A DNA stretch of 29,270 bases from a virus. The notes below the pieces were generated by a model. That model was not told the DNA's origin. It worked only from the letters and a program-made list of their open reading frames with translations, and ran no database searches. The stretch lies in the IMG/VR virus record IMGVR_UViG_3300043449_002694, positions 1 through 29,270 of that record. One strand, given 5' to 3'. Shown piece by piece: positions 1 to 5,687 of the stretch (positions are counted from its first letter, which is position 1; each line of letters starts with the position of its first letter). A program made the translations under genes and the position numbers.

Positions 1-96
1 CAGGCAGAAGCACGACGGCTCGCCGTTGCGTTGCCCGAGTTGGTGCACGACGCACGGGTGATGTACCACGAGTGCGTCGCCGCCCTGACCGACTGA
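1..96 (+). CDS. 3' end of an unidentified gene (partial)
   Basis: The window opens inside a reading frame that stays open for 31 codons and ends in TGA at 94-96. The visible tail contains ALPELVHDARVMYHECVAAL, which looks like an alpha-helical C-terminus. It lies on the same strand and has the same base composition as the genes that follow, so it is probably the preceding gene of the left-arm run. A perfect hairpin follows 14 bases after the stop. Too little is visible to assign a function. Confidence 0.5.
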   Translation, partial: QAEARRLAVALPELVHDARVMYHECVAALTD

Positions 97-110
97 CTGA
101 TGTCAGCGCA

Positions 111-136
111 GTGGGCCCAACACACGTTGGGCCCAC
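111..136 (+). terminator. perfect 11-bp inverted repeat after the partial gene
   Basis: GTGGGCCCAAC (111-121) pairs exactly with GTTGGGCCCAC (126-136) around an ACAC loop. It sits between the stop at 96 and the repeated leader at 151, where a terminator or an mRNA-end structure is expected. No T-run follows, so it may be a processing or stabilising hairpin or a protein-binding site rather than a true intrinsic terminator. Confidence 0.45.
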
Positions 137-150
137 GACGGTGTCATCAG

Positions 151-181
151 ACATCAACCCACAAACAAGGAGACCCAAGAC
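151..181 (+). promoter_or_regulatory. repeated start-associated leader, copy 1
   Basis: This is a diverged copy (ACATCAACCCACAAAC then AAGGAGACCCAAGAC) directly before the ATG at 182. AAGGAG is the Shine-Dalgarno sequence. It lacks the TGATC head of most copies because the preceding gene ends further upstream. Confidence 0.7.
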
Positions 182-316
182 ATGCCCAACAACAACACGA
201 TTGATGTAGTGATCGCCTGGGACCGCGACGAGGACGACGTGTGCGAGGCAGGCACGATCGGGTGCGCCGTATGTCACGACGCCGCGCGCGGCGAAGTTGA
301 GTGCCAACCCTGGTGA
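182..316 (+). CDS. small Cys-containing protein (44 aa), unknown
   Basis: A 44-codon frame begins at the ATG behind leader copy 1, which is the main reason to call it. It begins MPNNNTIDVVIAWDRDEDD and has three cysteines and a histidine late in the chain (CAVCHD at about residues 28-33, then C41), a possible small zinc site. It is acidic in the middle. It ends with TGA at 314-316, about 50 bases before the next gene's start, and the next leader copy lies in that gap. I do not recognise a family. Confidence 0.65.
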   Translation: MPNNNTIDVVIAWDRDEDDVCEAGTIGCAVCHDAARGEVECQPW

Positions 317-333
317 TTTGGACCGTCATCGAT

Positions 334-368
334 TGATCAACGAAACACGACTCAAGGAGACCCAAGAC
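334..368 (+). promoter_or_regulatory. repeated start-associated leader, copy 2
   Basis: TGATCAACGAAACACGACTC followed by AAGGAGACCCAAGAC lies before the ATG at 369. It decides that start over an in-frame upstream ATG-less extension beginning at 297. Here the TGA of TGATCAAC is not the stop of the previous gene. Confidence 0.75.
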
Positions 369-827
369 ATGCCCACACGTGACTACACCGACGACGACGT
401 ATTTGTCATCGGGCAAGTGATTGCCGATTCGGTTGCCGATCGCCTCGACATGATGGCGCAGGCCGTGACTTTCGATCCTGACGGCGACAACACACGTGCC
501 GTCCTGGCATCGTTCGAGGACGGGCACTACGAACGGACGCAGTTCGTGTACGCCGGCGTTCGGTTCGTCGTGACTTTCGAGTTTGAGAAACTGCCTGACA
601 CCCACGTCGGGTCTGAGCCCTATGCCGCGTCGATGTTGGCGCAGGGTTGCCGGCGTGCCATTGCACACTTCATCGATTTGCTCGATGACGTATGCGCACT
701 GCACGACGCCGTGGACGTGATGCGCAACGGCGCCAATGGCTACAAGTACTCGCAGTGGATGCAGTTCGGGCCTGACGGGCCCACGCACCGGTTGAACATC
801 GCCGTGTACGAATTCGGCAACGACTGA
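369..827 (+). CDS. hypothetical phage protein (152 aa)
   Basis: The start is the ATG 8 bases after AAGGAGA in leader copy 2. The frame is open further upstream to 297, but that extension runs over the leader and is unlikely to be translated. The protein is acidic with no signal peptide or membrane segment. It has a probable beta-rich middle (QFVYAGVRFVVTFEFEK at about residues 58-74) and a helical segment (CRRAIAHFIDLLDDVCALHD) in the second half. It ends in TGA, which is also the first three bases of the next leader copy. I recognise no family; the context is an early or accessory phage gene. Confidence 0.75.
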   Translation: MPTRDYTDDDVFVIGQVIADSVADRLDMMAQAVTFDPDGDNTRAVLASFEDGHYERTQFVYAGVRFVVTFEFEKLPDTHVGSEPYAASMLAQGCRRAIAHFIDLLDDVCALHDAVDVMRNGANGYKYSQWMQFGPDGPTHRLNIAVYEFGND

Positions 828-858
828 TCAACGACACACGAACAAGGAGACCAACGAC
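825..858 (+). promoter_or_regulatory. repeated start-associated leader, copy 3
   Basis: TGATCAACGACACACGAAC followed by AAGGAGACCAACGAC. The TGA is the stop of the 369-827 gene and the last base touches the ATG at 859, so this copy fills the intergenic space exactly. Confidence 0.8.
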
Positions 859-1728
859 ATGCCCAACGTGCGACCGTGCGCAACGACTGATTGCGCAAAC
901 ACAATCCCTGCCGGTCAACGGGGCCGGCCACGGCTCTACTGCGACACGTGCCGCCCTGCACGACGCACGACGGCGCAGTCCTCGAGACCGCGCACAACGA
1001 CGACACGACGCACAACGACGACACGACGCACGCAGAAACGATGGGTGTGCCCGCAATGCGGCAAGGGGATTCACGCACCCAGCCGGCTTCGCAATGACGA
1101 CGCCCGGCGATACTGCCTCGCATGCACTGCAACGACTGGCCGGCTCGTGCAACGTGTGAGCCCTGCCATCGAACGAACACGTGCAAAGAAGGCAGAACAG
1201 CGACGCACAACTGCCGACGTGAAACGGCAACGTGCGAAGGCAGACCGCGACGCGTACTGGGTCTACGAAGGATGCGACCTTGAACGCGAAGCAAAGGTGC
1301 TGTGGAACTACATGCATCGGAACCGGCGGCGCATCCCGTCCCTCCCGACAATTCGGGTGCGGCGCGGCGACACGTACCGTGGCAGTGGACTGGCCCGTCA
1401 GTCGCAACGGGACATTTCGGTTTGTTTCGATCCGGCGACGACTCCTCTCGCACGAGTGCTCCTCGTGTTGGCGCACGAGTTGGCGCATATCGCCGCAGGG
1501 TGTCACCACCGGCACGATTCGGTCTGGGCGAACACGTACGCCACGGCGATCATCGGTCGATGGGGCCGTGAACATGCGCCGGGATGGGCCCGTCCTGAGA
1601 AGGGTTACGCCGTCGATCGATGGGTGCGTGACTTCATCGACGGCGCGCTGGAGGCTCGAGACCGCGCCGCAATGGCCGCAACGCCGCCCGATGCGGCAGC
1701 AACGACGCACCTGTCCATCACTGTCTGA
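859..1728 (+). CDS. zinc metallopeptidase, SprT-like, with N-terminal zinc fingers
   Basis: A 289-residue protein with a zincin signature, LAHELAHIAAGCHHRHDSVW (about residues 207-226). The HExxH supplies two zinc ligands and the catalytic Glu, and a later His in HHRHDSVW is the likely third ligand, as in SprT/Spartan-type proteases. Two Cys clusters precede it: CATTDC with CDTC (residues 7-35) and CPQCGKG with CLAC (about 64-95). Between them lies a Thr/Arg low-complexity linker encoded by a tandem repeat. SprT-family proteases act on DNA-associated proteins, so a role in clearing protein from phage DNA or against a host factor is plausible, but the substrate is inferred. The start is fixed by leader copy 3. 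Confidence 0.8.
   Translation: MPNVRPCATTDCANTIPAGQRGRPRLYCDTCRPARRTTAQSSRPRTTTTRRTTTTRRTQKRWVCPQCGKGIHAPSRLRNDDARRYCLACTATTGRLVQRVSPAIERTRAKKAEQRRTTADVKRQRAKADRDAYWVYEGCDLEREAKVLWNYMHRNRRRIPSLPTIRVRRGDTYRGSGLARQSQRDISVCFDPATTPLARVLLVLAHELAHIAAGCHHRHDSVWANTYATAIIGRWGREHAPGWARPEKGYAVDRWVRDFIDGALEARDRAAMAATPPDAAATTHLSITV
993..1028 (+). repeat. 18-bp tandem repeat, two perfect copies
   Basis: The unit CACAACGACGACACGACG occurs at 993-1010 and again at 1011-1028 without mismatch. It encodes the Thr4-Arg2 repeats of the linker between the two Cys clusters of the metallopeptidase. The length is a multiple of three, so copy-number change would lengthen or shorten the linker without breaking the frame. 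Confidence 0.85.
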
Positions 1729-1754
1729 TCAACACACGAACCAAGGAGACCAAA
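1726..1754 (+). promoter_or_regulatory. repeated start-associated leader, copy 4
   Basis: TGATCAACACACGAACC followed by AAGGAGACCAAA. Its TGA is the metallopeptidase stop, and it directs a GTG start at 1755. It is the shortest complete copy and shows the core of the repeat most cleanly. Confidence 0.8.
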
Positions 1755-2180
1755 GTGAGTGCAAACAAATTCGCCGGTCGTTGTTCTGGTTGTGGCGCAC
1801 AAGTTGGCGCCGGGGACGGCGTGTACTCCGGCGGCAGCGTGTGGTGCGAATCTCCGAGTAACGGAGGCACGGTCATCATCGACGGCGAGGAGGTGTGGAT
1901 CGCGACCTACACGTGCCCCACGGGCCTGCGTAGCGAGGCACGTGCCATTCTGAGCGGTCGTGCGCAACGCGCCGCCTACCTTGCCAGTCCTGAATATGCG
2001 GCGGACGTGGCGGCGTGGGCAGAGCGCGACCGTCAACGTGCACGCGTGGATGCGCAACGACAACGCCGCGGCATGGTTACCTGCGGCCGTTGCGGCGGCG
2101 CAGGCGGGCACGCATCATGGCCCGGCTGGGCTTGTTTCGACTGCGCAGGCAGCGGCGAACTTCCAATCAACCTCGACTGA
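1755..2180 (+). CDS. DnaJ-type zinc-finger protein (141 aa)
   Basis: The start is GTG, fixed by AAGGAGACC five bases upstream. The N-terminus has a Cys cluster (CSGCG at about residues 10-14) and an SGGSVWCES segment. The middle is a charged Arg-rich helix (RDRQRARVDAQRQRRG). The C-terminus carries CGRCGGAGG and CFDCAGSGE, the CxxCxGxG pattern of DnaJ cysteine-rich domains. No J domain is present, so it is not a co-chaperone in the usual sense. Phage proteins of this design often bind nucleic acid or protein through zinc, but its partner is unknown. It lies between two zinc peptidase-type genes. Confidence 0.75.
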   Translation: MSANKFAGRCSGCGAQVGAGDGVYSGGSVWCESPSNGGTVIIDGEEVWIATYTCPTGLRSEARAILSGRAQRAAYLASPEYAADVAAWAERDRQRARVDAQRQRRGMVTCGRCGGAGGHASWPGWACFDCAGSGELPINLD

Positions 2181-2211
2181 TCATCAACACACGAACCAAG
2201 GAGACCAACCA
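2178..2211 (+). promoter_or_regulatory. repeated start-associated leader, copy 5
   Basis: TGATCATCAACACACGAACC followed by AAGGAGACCAACCA, with a three-base insertion (ATC) near the head compared with copy 4. The TGA is the preceding stop, and the ATG at 2212 follows directly. Confidence 0.8.
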
Positions 2212-3081
2212 ATGTCCGTTTACGAAGACGTAACCAACCGCATCATCGTTGCTCTCGAGACCGGCGCAGCCGATCCGAAAGCCTGGCAACGGCCATGGGC
2301 CGCAATCAGTCAACGACACACGAACGCCGCCGGTCGCCCGTACCGTGGCATCAACACAATGCTGTTGGGTCTGCACGCCGCCGCCAGCGACTACACGTCC
2401 ACGACATGGGGCACCTACAACCAGTGGCAGGGACTCAACTCGCAGGTGCGCAAAGGCGAGAAGGGAGTCCGTGTCGTGTTGTGGAAGTCCACGCAACGGC
2501 ACAACGACGAAGACGGCACTACCCGCAACAGTTTGTTCGCCACAACCTTCTCCGTGTTCAACGCCGCGCAGGTTGACGACGCAACGAACAGTGCGGCGGT
2601 TCGATCCGAACAGGACCGGCCCGTGCACAACAACGACGAACGACTGCCTGACGTTGACGAATGGATCGCAACGACCGGCGCCAACATCAAATGGGGCAGC
2701 GATCAGGCCGCCTACAACCCGATGCTTGACTACATCGTGATGCCGTCGTTCGAACAGTTCGAGGACGCGCCGTCGTTCTACGGCACGACCGCCCACGAAC
2801 TGGTGCACTGGACCGGTCACGAGTCCCGGCTGGCTCGAGACCTCAACAATCGATTCGGCGGCGAGGCCTACGCCGCGGAGGAGTTGATTGCGGAGTTGGG
2901 TTCGGCGTTCGTTGCGGCACGGCTCGGATTCGAAACGACGCCGCGCCTCGACCACGCCCACTACATCAAGCATTGGTTGCAAATTCTGCGCAACGACTCC
3001 CGCGCCGTGTTCACTGCGGCAACGAAGGCGCAGGCTGCTGCCGATCACTTGTGCGGCACTGACACCGCCGGCAACGACTGA
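2212..3081 (+). CDS. ArdC-like anti-restriction protein
   Basis: A 289-residue protein with the ArdC layout. The N-terminal ssDNA-binding-type domain (about residues 1-110) shows PYRGINTMLLGLHA, then TWGTYNQWQGLNSQVRKGEK. The C-terminal zincin-like domain has TAHELVHWTGHESRL (about residues 190-205, HExxH) followed by EAYAAEELIAELGSAFVAA, whose Glu probably completes the zinc site. ArdC of plasmid pSa protects incoming DNA against type I restriction, and ArdC-like domains are frequent in phage and plasmid DNA-injection proteins. Here it is probably an early anti-defence protein; the exact target cannot be read from sequence. A longer frame from 1960 runs through the previous gene and is rejected because the leader sits at 2178-2211. 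Confidence 0.92.
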   Translation: MSVYEDVTNRIIVALETGAADPKAWQRPWAAISQRHTNAAGRPYRGINTMLLGLHAAASDYTSTTWGTYNQWQGLNSQVRKGEKGVRVVLWKSTQRHNDEDGTTRNSLFATTFSVFNAAQVDDATNSAAVRSEQDRPVHNNDERLPDVDEWIATTGANIKWGSDQAAYNPMLDYIVMPSFEQFEDAPSFYGTTAHELVHWTGHESRLARDLNNRFGGEAYAAEELIAELGSAFVAARLGFETTPRLDHAHYIKHWLQILRNDSRAVFTAATKAQAAADHLCGTDTAGND

Positions 3082-3113
3082 CCAACAACACACAACCAAA
3101 GGAGACCAACGAC
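3079..3113 (+). promoter_or_regulatory. repeated start-associated leader, copy 6
   Basis: TGACCAACAACACACAACC followed by AAAGGAGACCAACGAC. TGATC has become TGACC, but the TGA is still the stop of the ArdC-like gene. The ATG at 3114 follows. Confidence 0.78.
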
Positions 3114-3908
3114 ATGGACATGGAACGACACCTCGAACGGCACGGGCCCATCAGTTACACGACACACGACGACGCAAAGGATGCGTGGCGTTGGTTTCGT
3201 GCAACGAACGGACTGTCCGCAACTGACAGACCACTGTTCACGGCGCCGACTGGCAACGTGAAGTTCAACAAGACGGATGCGGCCGTGTACGGACTCGCAC
3301 TCGCTCCCGCAGACAGCAGCGGCGACAACGTGTGCCGGTTCTTCTCGCACGAATGCCGCCGCAACTGCGTCGCATACGCCGGCAAAGGCGGCATGCCGCA
3401 GGTGCAACGTGTGCGAGTCGTGCGAACCAAGTTCCTTGCCACGTACCCCAACGAGTTTGCAACGCTGATCGCTCACGAAATCGCCGGCGCAGTCAACAAA
3501 CACGGCGTGAACCTGCGGATCAGGATGAACACCTTCTCCGACCTTCGGTGGGAACGGCTATGGCCTGAGTTGTTCGAACGGTTCGCCGGAGTCCGTTTCT
3601 ATGACTACACCAAATGGTCGGTAGCGGATCGTCAGAACCTGCCGGCGAACTACCGGCTGACGTACAGCGCCGACGAACGATGGATCAGTAAGAACATCAC
3701 CGGTCACGTTGCGAACGGCCACAACGTGGCCGTTGTGTACAACGTGAAGCCGTCGGCGCCGTTGCCCGCACACGACATGGGTCTCCGTGTCATCGACGGC
3801 GACAAGTCGGATGATCGATTCATCGATCCCGTCGGCGTCATCGTCGGATTGCGAGCGAAAGGAACGCTGCGCAACGGCCAGTGGCGCATGGTGCGGACTG
3901 CATCGTGA
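3114..3908 (+). CDS. GP88-like protein (Cys-cluster phage protein)
   Basis: A 264-residue protein resembling the actinobacteriophage 'gene product 88' family. The family pattern I recognise is a Cys cluster followed by an aromatic Ala-Gly motif, then a strand and an FYxYTK motif. Here these are NVCRFFSHECRRNCVAYAGK (about residues 71-90), LRIRMNTFSDLRWERLW (about 130-146) and GVRFYDYTKWS (about 159-169). Its biochemical role is unknown; the spaced cysteines suggest metal or Fe-S binding. A second ATG two codons in (MDM) is possible, but the leader spacing favours the first. It is the last gene before the terminator at 3914. Confidence 0.72.
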   Translation: MDMERHLERHGPISYTTHDDAKDAWRWFRATNGLSATDRPLFTAPTGNVKFNKTDAAVYGLALAPADSSGDNVCRFFSHECRRNCVAYAGKGGMPQVQRVRVVRTKFLATYPNEFATLIAHEIAGAVNKHGVNLRIRMNTFSDLRWERLWPELFERFAGVRFYDYTKWSVADRQNLPANYRLTYSADERWISKNITGHVANGHNVAVVYNVKPSAPLPAHDMGLRVIDGDKSDDRFIDPVGVIVGLRAKGTLRNGQWRMVRTAS

Positions 3909-3913
3909 AGTAG

Positions 3914-3944
3914 CAGGCCCGGCCGGGATCGCCGGCCGGGCCTG
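3914..3944 (+). terminator. terminator-like hairpin with 13-bp stem
   Basis: CAGGCCCGGCCGG (3914-3926) pairs perfectly with CCGGCCGGGCCTG (3932-3944) around GATCG, six bases after the stop of the GP88-like gene. TTGGCT follows, a poor U-tract, but the stem is very stable. It probably ends or attenuates the upstream transcript. Confidence 0.75.
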
Positions 3945-3950
3945 TTGGCT

Positions 3951-3967
3951 ACCCAAGGAGACCAATC
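3951..3967 (+). promoter_or_regulatory. repeated start-associated leader, orphan copy
   Basis: ACCCAAGGAGACCAATC repeats the core of the leader right after the terminator, but no annotated-size gene starts behind it. The only frame at a usable distance opens with TTG at 3972. It codes for 19 residues and ends in TGA at 4029-4031, overlapping the next gene's ATG. It is either a leader peptide or the remnant of a deleted gene. Confidence 0.5.
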
Positions 3968-3996
3968 CCGGTTGCCGCCCGTGAGCATAGCCAGTC

Positions 3997-4027
3997 GATC
4001 AACAACAACCCAACCAAGGAGCAGAAC
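3997..4027 (+). promoter_or_regulatory. repeated start-associated leader, copy 8
   Basis: GATCAACAACAACCCAACC followed by AAGGAGCAGAAC lies before the ATG at 4028. The GACC after AAGGAG is replaced by CAGAAC, making this one of the more diverged copies. Confidence 0.7.
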
Positions 4028-4303
4028 ATGAAAGACAACAACGAATTCAAATCGTGGCACGACAGGGACACCTGGCCTGCGAATCGTTCCGCAGAACTGA
4101 TGCTGTGGGCAATGCACGGCATCGCCGCATACGGACGTGACATCGACGGCGACAACCCGTTGCTCATCGGCAACGACGCCGTCCCGTTCGTCGCACTGCG
4201 CGACGGCATCGTCAGCACGGACCTCTACTTCGAGGCCCGCCAGTACGTCGTCACCATTCGCCCTGTCTTCACCACAATCAACAAGGAGACCAACGACCAA
4301 TGA
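4028..4303 (+). CDS. hypothetical phage protein (91 aa)
   Basis: The start is the ATG six bases after AAGGAGC. The soluble protein has a Trp-rich beginning (WHDRDTWPANRSAELMLWAM) and a beta-type end (YFEARQYVVTIRPVFTTI). Its last codons are spelled by the next leader copy, so the residues NKETNDQ come from the repeat itself. The stop overlaps the next start in ATGA. I recognise no family. It is the first gene after the terminator at 3914-3944. Confidence 0.7.
   Translation: MKDNNEFKSWHDRDTWPANRSAELMLWAMHGIAAYGRDIDGDNPLLIGNDAVPFVALRDGIVSTDLYFEARQYVVTIRPVFTTINKETNDQ
4274..4299 (+). promoter_or_regulatory. repeated start-associated leader, copy 9 (inside the 4028-4303 gene)
   Basis: CACAATCAAC followed by AAGGAGACCAACGACC lies inside the end of the preceding coding sequence instead of between genes. 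It leads to the ATG at 4300. Translation of the repeat gives Ile-Asn-Lys-Glu-Thr-Asn-Asp at the end of the upstream protein. Confidence 0.75.
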
Positions 4304-4482
4304 CTGACAACGACCGCAACCGGTACAACCGCAACGCCATGATCATCTTGGCGTTCTTCATGTCGCTGGCAACCATTCACGCAGACATCACCGGACTACC
4401 ACGTGTCGATGTCTTCATGTTGTTCGCCGCCGCCGTCGCCTTCATGGTCGCCGCCGTGCGCGCCGACACCCACATCCGATGA
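4300..4482 (+). CDS. small two-helix membrane protein (60 aa)
   Basis: The start shares ATGA with the upstream stop and has AAGGAGACC about 11 bases ahead. After a polar N-terminus (MTDNDRNRYNRN) come two hydrophobic stretches: MIILAFFMSLATIH (about residues 14-27) and VFMLFAAAVAFMVAAV (about 38-53), joined by a short DITGLPRVD loop. It should sit in the host inner membrane as a hairpin. Such peptides in early phage regions may be superinfection-exclusion or host-takeover factors; a holin role is unlikely given the distance from the endolysin. No family is recognised. Confidence 0.7.
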   Translation: MTDNDRNRYNRNAMIILAFFMSLATIHADITGLPRVDVFMLFAAAVAFMVAAVRADTHIR

Positions 4483-4511
4483 CAACCCAACAAACCAAGG
4501 AGACACAAGAC
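4480..4511 (+). promoter_or_regulatory. repeated start-associated leader, copy 10
   Basis: TGACAACCCAACAAACC followed by AAGGAGACACAAGAC. The TGA is the stop of the membrane peptide gene. It points to the ATG at 4512 and argues against an in-frame ATG at 4479, which lies upstream of the Shine-Dalgarno. Confidence 0.75.
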
Positions 4512-4964
4512 ATGCCCGAAGACAACAACAACGAACCGTCGTTGCGATTCACGGCCGCCGTGATCCGCGAAGAACTCGAAAGCAGTTCCGTCCACCAGTT
4601 CCTCGAGCCTGCCATGATCGAATGGGCAATGGGTCTCACCGATGAGGTTTGCGAACGGATCGGTGCCATCGCCTACGAAAGTGACGCACTGCACGACACG
4701 TACAGTGCTGCCATTGCTGATGCCGCACGATCCGTGTTCGCATCGGGCCAGTGGGCAAAGCACCTCAACGGTCGCATCCACTGGATGGACGCGTTGACAG
4801 TCGAACAGTGCGCCGCACTCACCGCTGCGCAGCAACTGGTTGAACGCCTCAACAATGCAGTGAATGTTGATATCTACACTCTCGAGGACATGTACTGGCA
4901 ATGCAGTGGCGCTCTCGAAGACATCCACCGTGTGTTCTTCCGCGACGTGGAGGGAACACGATGA
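4512..4964 (+). CDS. hypothetical phage protein (150 aa)
   Basis: The start is chosen from leader copy 10. The protein is acidic and largely helical, with no membrane segment. Notable stretches are AVIREELESSSVHQFLEPAM near the N-terminus, a His/Trp-rich HLNGRIHWMDAL in the middle and LEDMYWQCSGALEDIHRVFF near the end. It overlaps the next gene by four bases (ATGA), so the two are probably translationally coupled. I recognise no family. Confidence 0.7.
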   Translation: MPEDNNNEPSLRFTAAVIREELESSSVHQFLEPAMIEWAMGLTDEVCERIGAIAYESDALHDTYSAAIADAARSVFASGQWAKHLNGRIHWMDALTVEQCAALTAAQQLVERLNNAVNVDIYTLEDMYWQCSGALEDIHRVFFRDVEGTR

Positions 4965-5272
4965 GTCTTTGGTTCCAGCAGCAGTACGTTGATCCGATCC
5001 TCAACGGGACGAAGACGTGCACGATCCGAACGCACACCCGCAACGTGCCGGCTGTCGGAACGGAGTGCGAATTCTCAGTGGGGCCACGAACGCCGTTCGC
5101 TCGTGCAGTGATTCAGTCGGTCGTGCCGGTGACGGCGCAACAACTAACGGACGACGTTGCACGCGCCGATGGATTCGCGAACGCGGCGGCGATGCGTGAC
5201 GAATTGCGGCGCCTCTACCCGTCCGTTCGTCGGTTCGTTCTGATCCGTTTCGCCGTGATCAACGACGCATGA
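4961..5272 (+). CDS. ASCH-domain protein
   Basis: A 103-residue protein that opens with SLWFQQQYVDPILNGTKTCT, then IRTH. This is the ASCH signature of an aromatic start, 'ILxGxKTxTIR', and a following beta barrel; the end (VRRFVLIRFAVI) supplies the last strand. ASCH domains are PUA-like folds that bind RNA or, in some bacterial members, hydrolyse N4-acetylcytidine. Phage copies are common and their function is mostly unknown. The start overlaps the upstream stop as ATGA and has no leader copy, unlike most genes of this arm. It is the last rightward gene; a strong hairpin follows at 5305. Confidence 0.8.
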   Translation: MSLWFQQQYVDPILNGTKTCTIRTHTRNVPAVGTECEFSVGPRTPFARAVIQSVVPVTAQQLTDDVARADGFANAAAMRDELRRLYPSVRRFVLIRFAVINDA

Positions 5273-5304
5273 CGTAACCCACGACGCGTTCGAGGCTCGA
5301 GACC

Positions 5305-5333
5305 GGGGCCCCCTGCACTGCGCAGGGGGCCCC
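5305..5333 (+). terminator. terminator hairpin ending the rightward operon
   Basis: GGGGCCCCCTGC (5305-5316) pairs perfectly with GCAGGGGGCCCC (5322-5333) around ACTGC and is followed by GTTTC. It lies 32 bases after the last rightward stop and before the convergent leftward genes. Confidence 0.8.
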
Positions 5334-5347
5334 GTTTCAGGACTTCG

Positions 5348-5484
5348 CACCAGCCGCCACAGGATCGCCCCTGCCGCGACCCTGACTCAGGGCGCAGTGC
5401 CAGTGCAGGATCGCAGTTCCCACGCGGGAGGGACGCATAGGTGGCGGCTGGTGAGACATCGACGGCCCGTGTCCCAGCCGCCGC
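5348..5484. other. structured non-coding element with two exclusive pairings
   Basis: CACCAGCCGCCAC (5348-5360) is the exact reverse complement of GTGGCGGCTGGTG (5441-5453), closing an 80-base loop that itself contains the hairpin CCCTG-ACT-CAGGG (5380-5392). The same right arm can instead pair with the downstream CCAGCCGCCGC (5474-5484, one G-T wobble). That second hairpin continues with GACAT/GTGTC (5455-5459 and 5469-5473) after a three-base bulge. The two folds cannot coexist. No convincing coding frame crosses the region. It could be a small RNA, an attenuator-like switch or a protein-binding site; the transcribed strand is unknown. Confidence 0.55.
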
Positions 5485-5487
5485 TGA

Positions 5488-5516
5488 TGACGCCCAGGCT
5501 CGAGCCTGAGTCGTCA
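5488..5516 (-). terminator. palindromic hairpin at the end of the leftward operon
   Basis: The perfect 14-base palindrome CAGGCTCGAGCCTG (5495-5508) is flanked by TGACG (5488-5492) and CGTCA (5512-5516), which also pair, leaving a small internal loop. The stop codon of the last leftward gene lies inside the outer arm. There is no T-run on either strand, so termination is inferred from position alone. Confidence 0.45.
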
Positions 5517-5687
5517 GTCATTGGGGTGCACGTCATCGCCGGGGCCCGTTCTGATGGGCGCCAGCATCAGTCTGCGGTTCTTTGAGTCCCAGCCGGCGAC
5601 ACGAAACTCAAGGTCGCCAACTTTGATGCGGTCGCGCCCGACAACTTCGGATTCTGCCAACAGTTCCAACGACATCGAAATGAGCAT
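5514..5687 (-). CDS. small hypothetical protein (57 aa)
   Basis: The start shares TGATG with the upstream stop, typical of coupled phage genes. The longer frame to 5801 would overlap the upstream gene almost entirely and is rejected. The chain MLISMSLELLAESEVVGR then VGDLEFRVAGWDSKNRRLML reads as a small beta-rich domain with alternating hydrophobic residues. The last codons lie in the palindromic hairpin. No family is recognised; it is the final gene of the leftward operon. Confidence 0.6.
   Translation of the reverse strand: MLISMSLELLAESEVVGRDRIKVGDLEFRVAGWDSKNRRLMLAPIRTGPGDDVHPND

Noticed and set aside
670-1710. 346-codon leftward open frame opposite the SprT-like gene
   Set aside because: It is antisense to a gene with clear zinc motifs and a leader. 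Its translation is Arg/Cys/Ser-rich without any recognisable domain, and it has no ribosome binding site.
2167-3099. 310-codon leftward open frame opposite the ArdC-like gene
   Set aside because: ArdC motifs on the + strand are unmistakable. The antisense product is Val/Arg-rich, a usual by-product of this base composition.
5273-5513. tRNA or tmRNA in the convergence zone
   Set aside because: The strong helices do not form a cloverleaf, and no TPsiC-like GTTCGANNC arm or CCA end is present.
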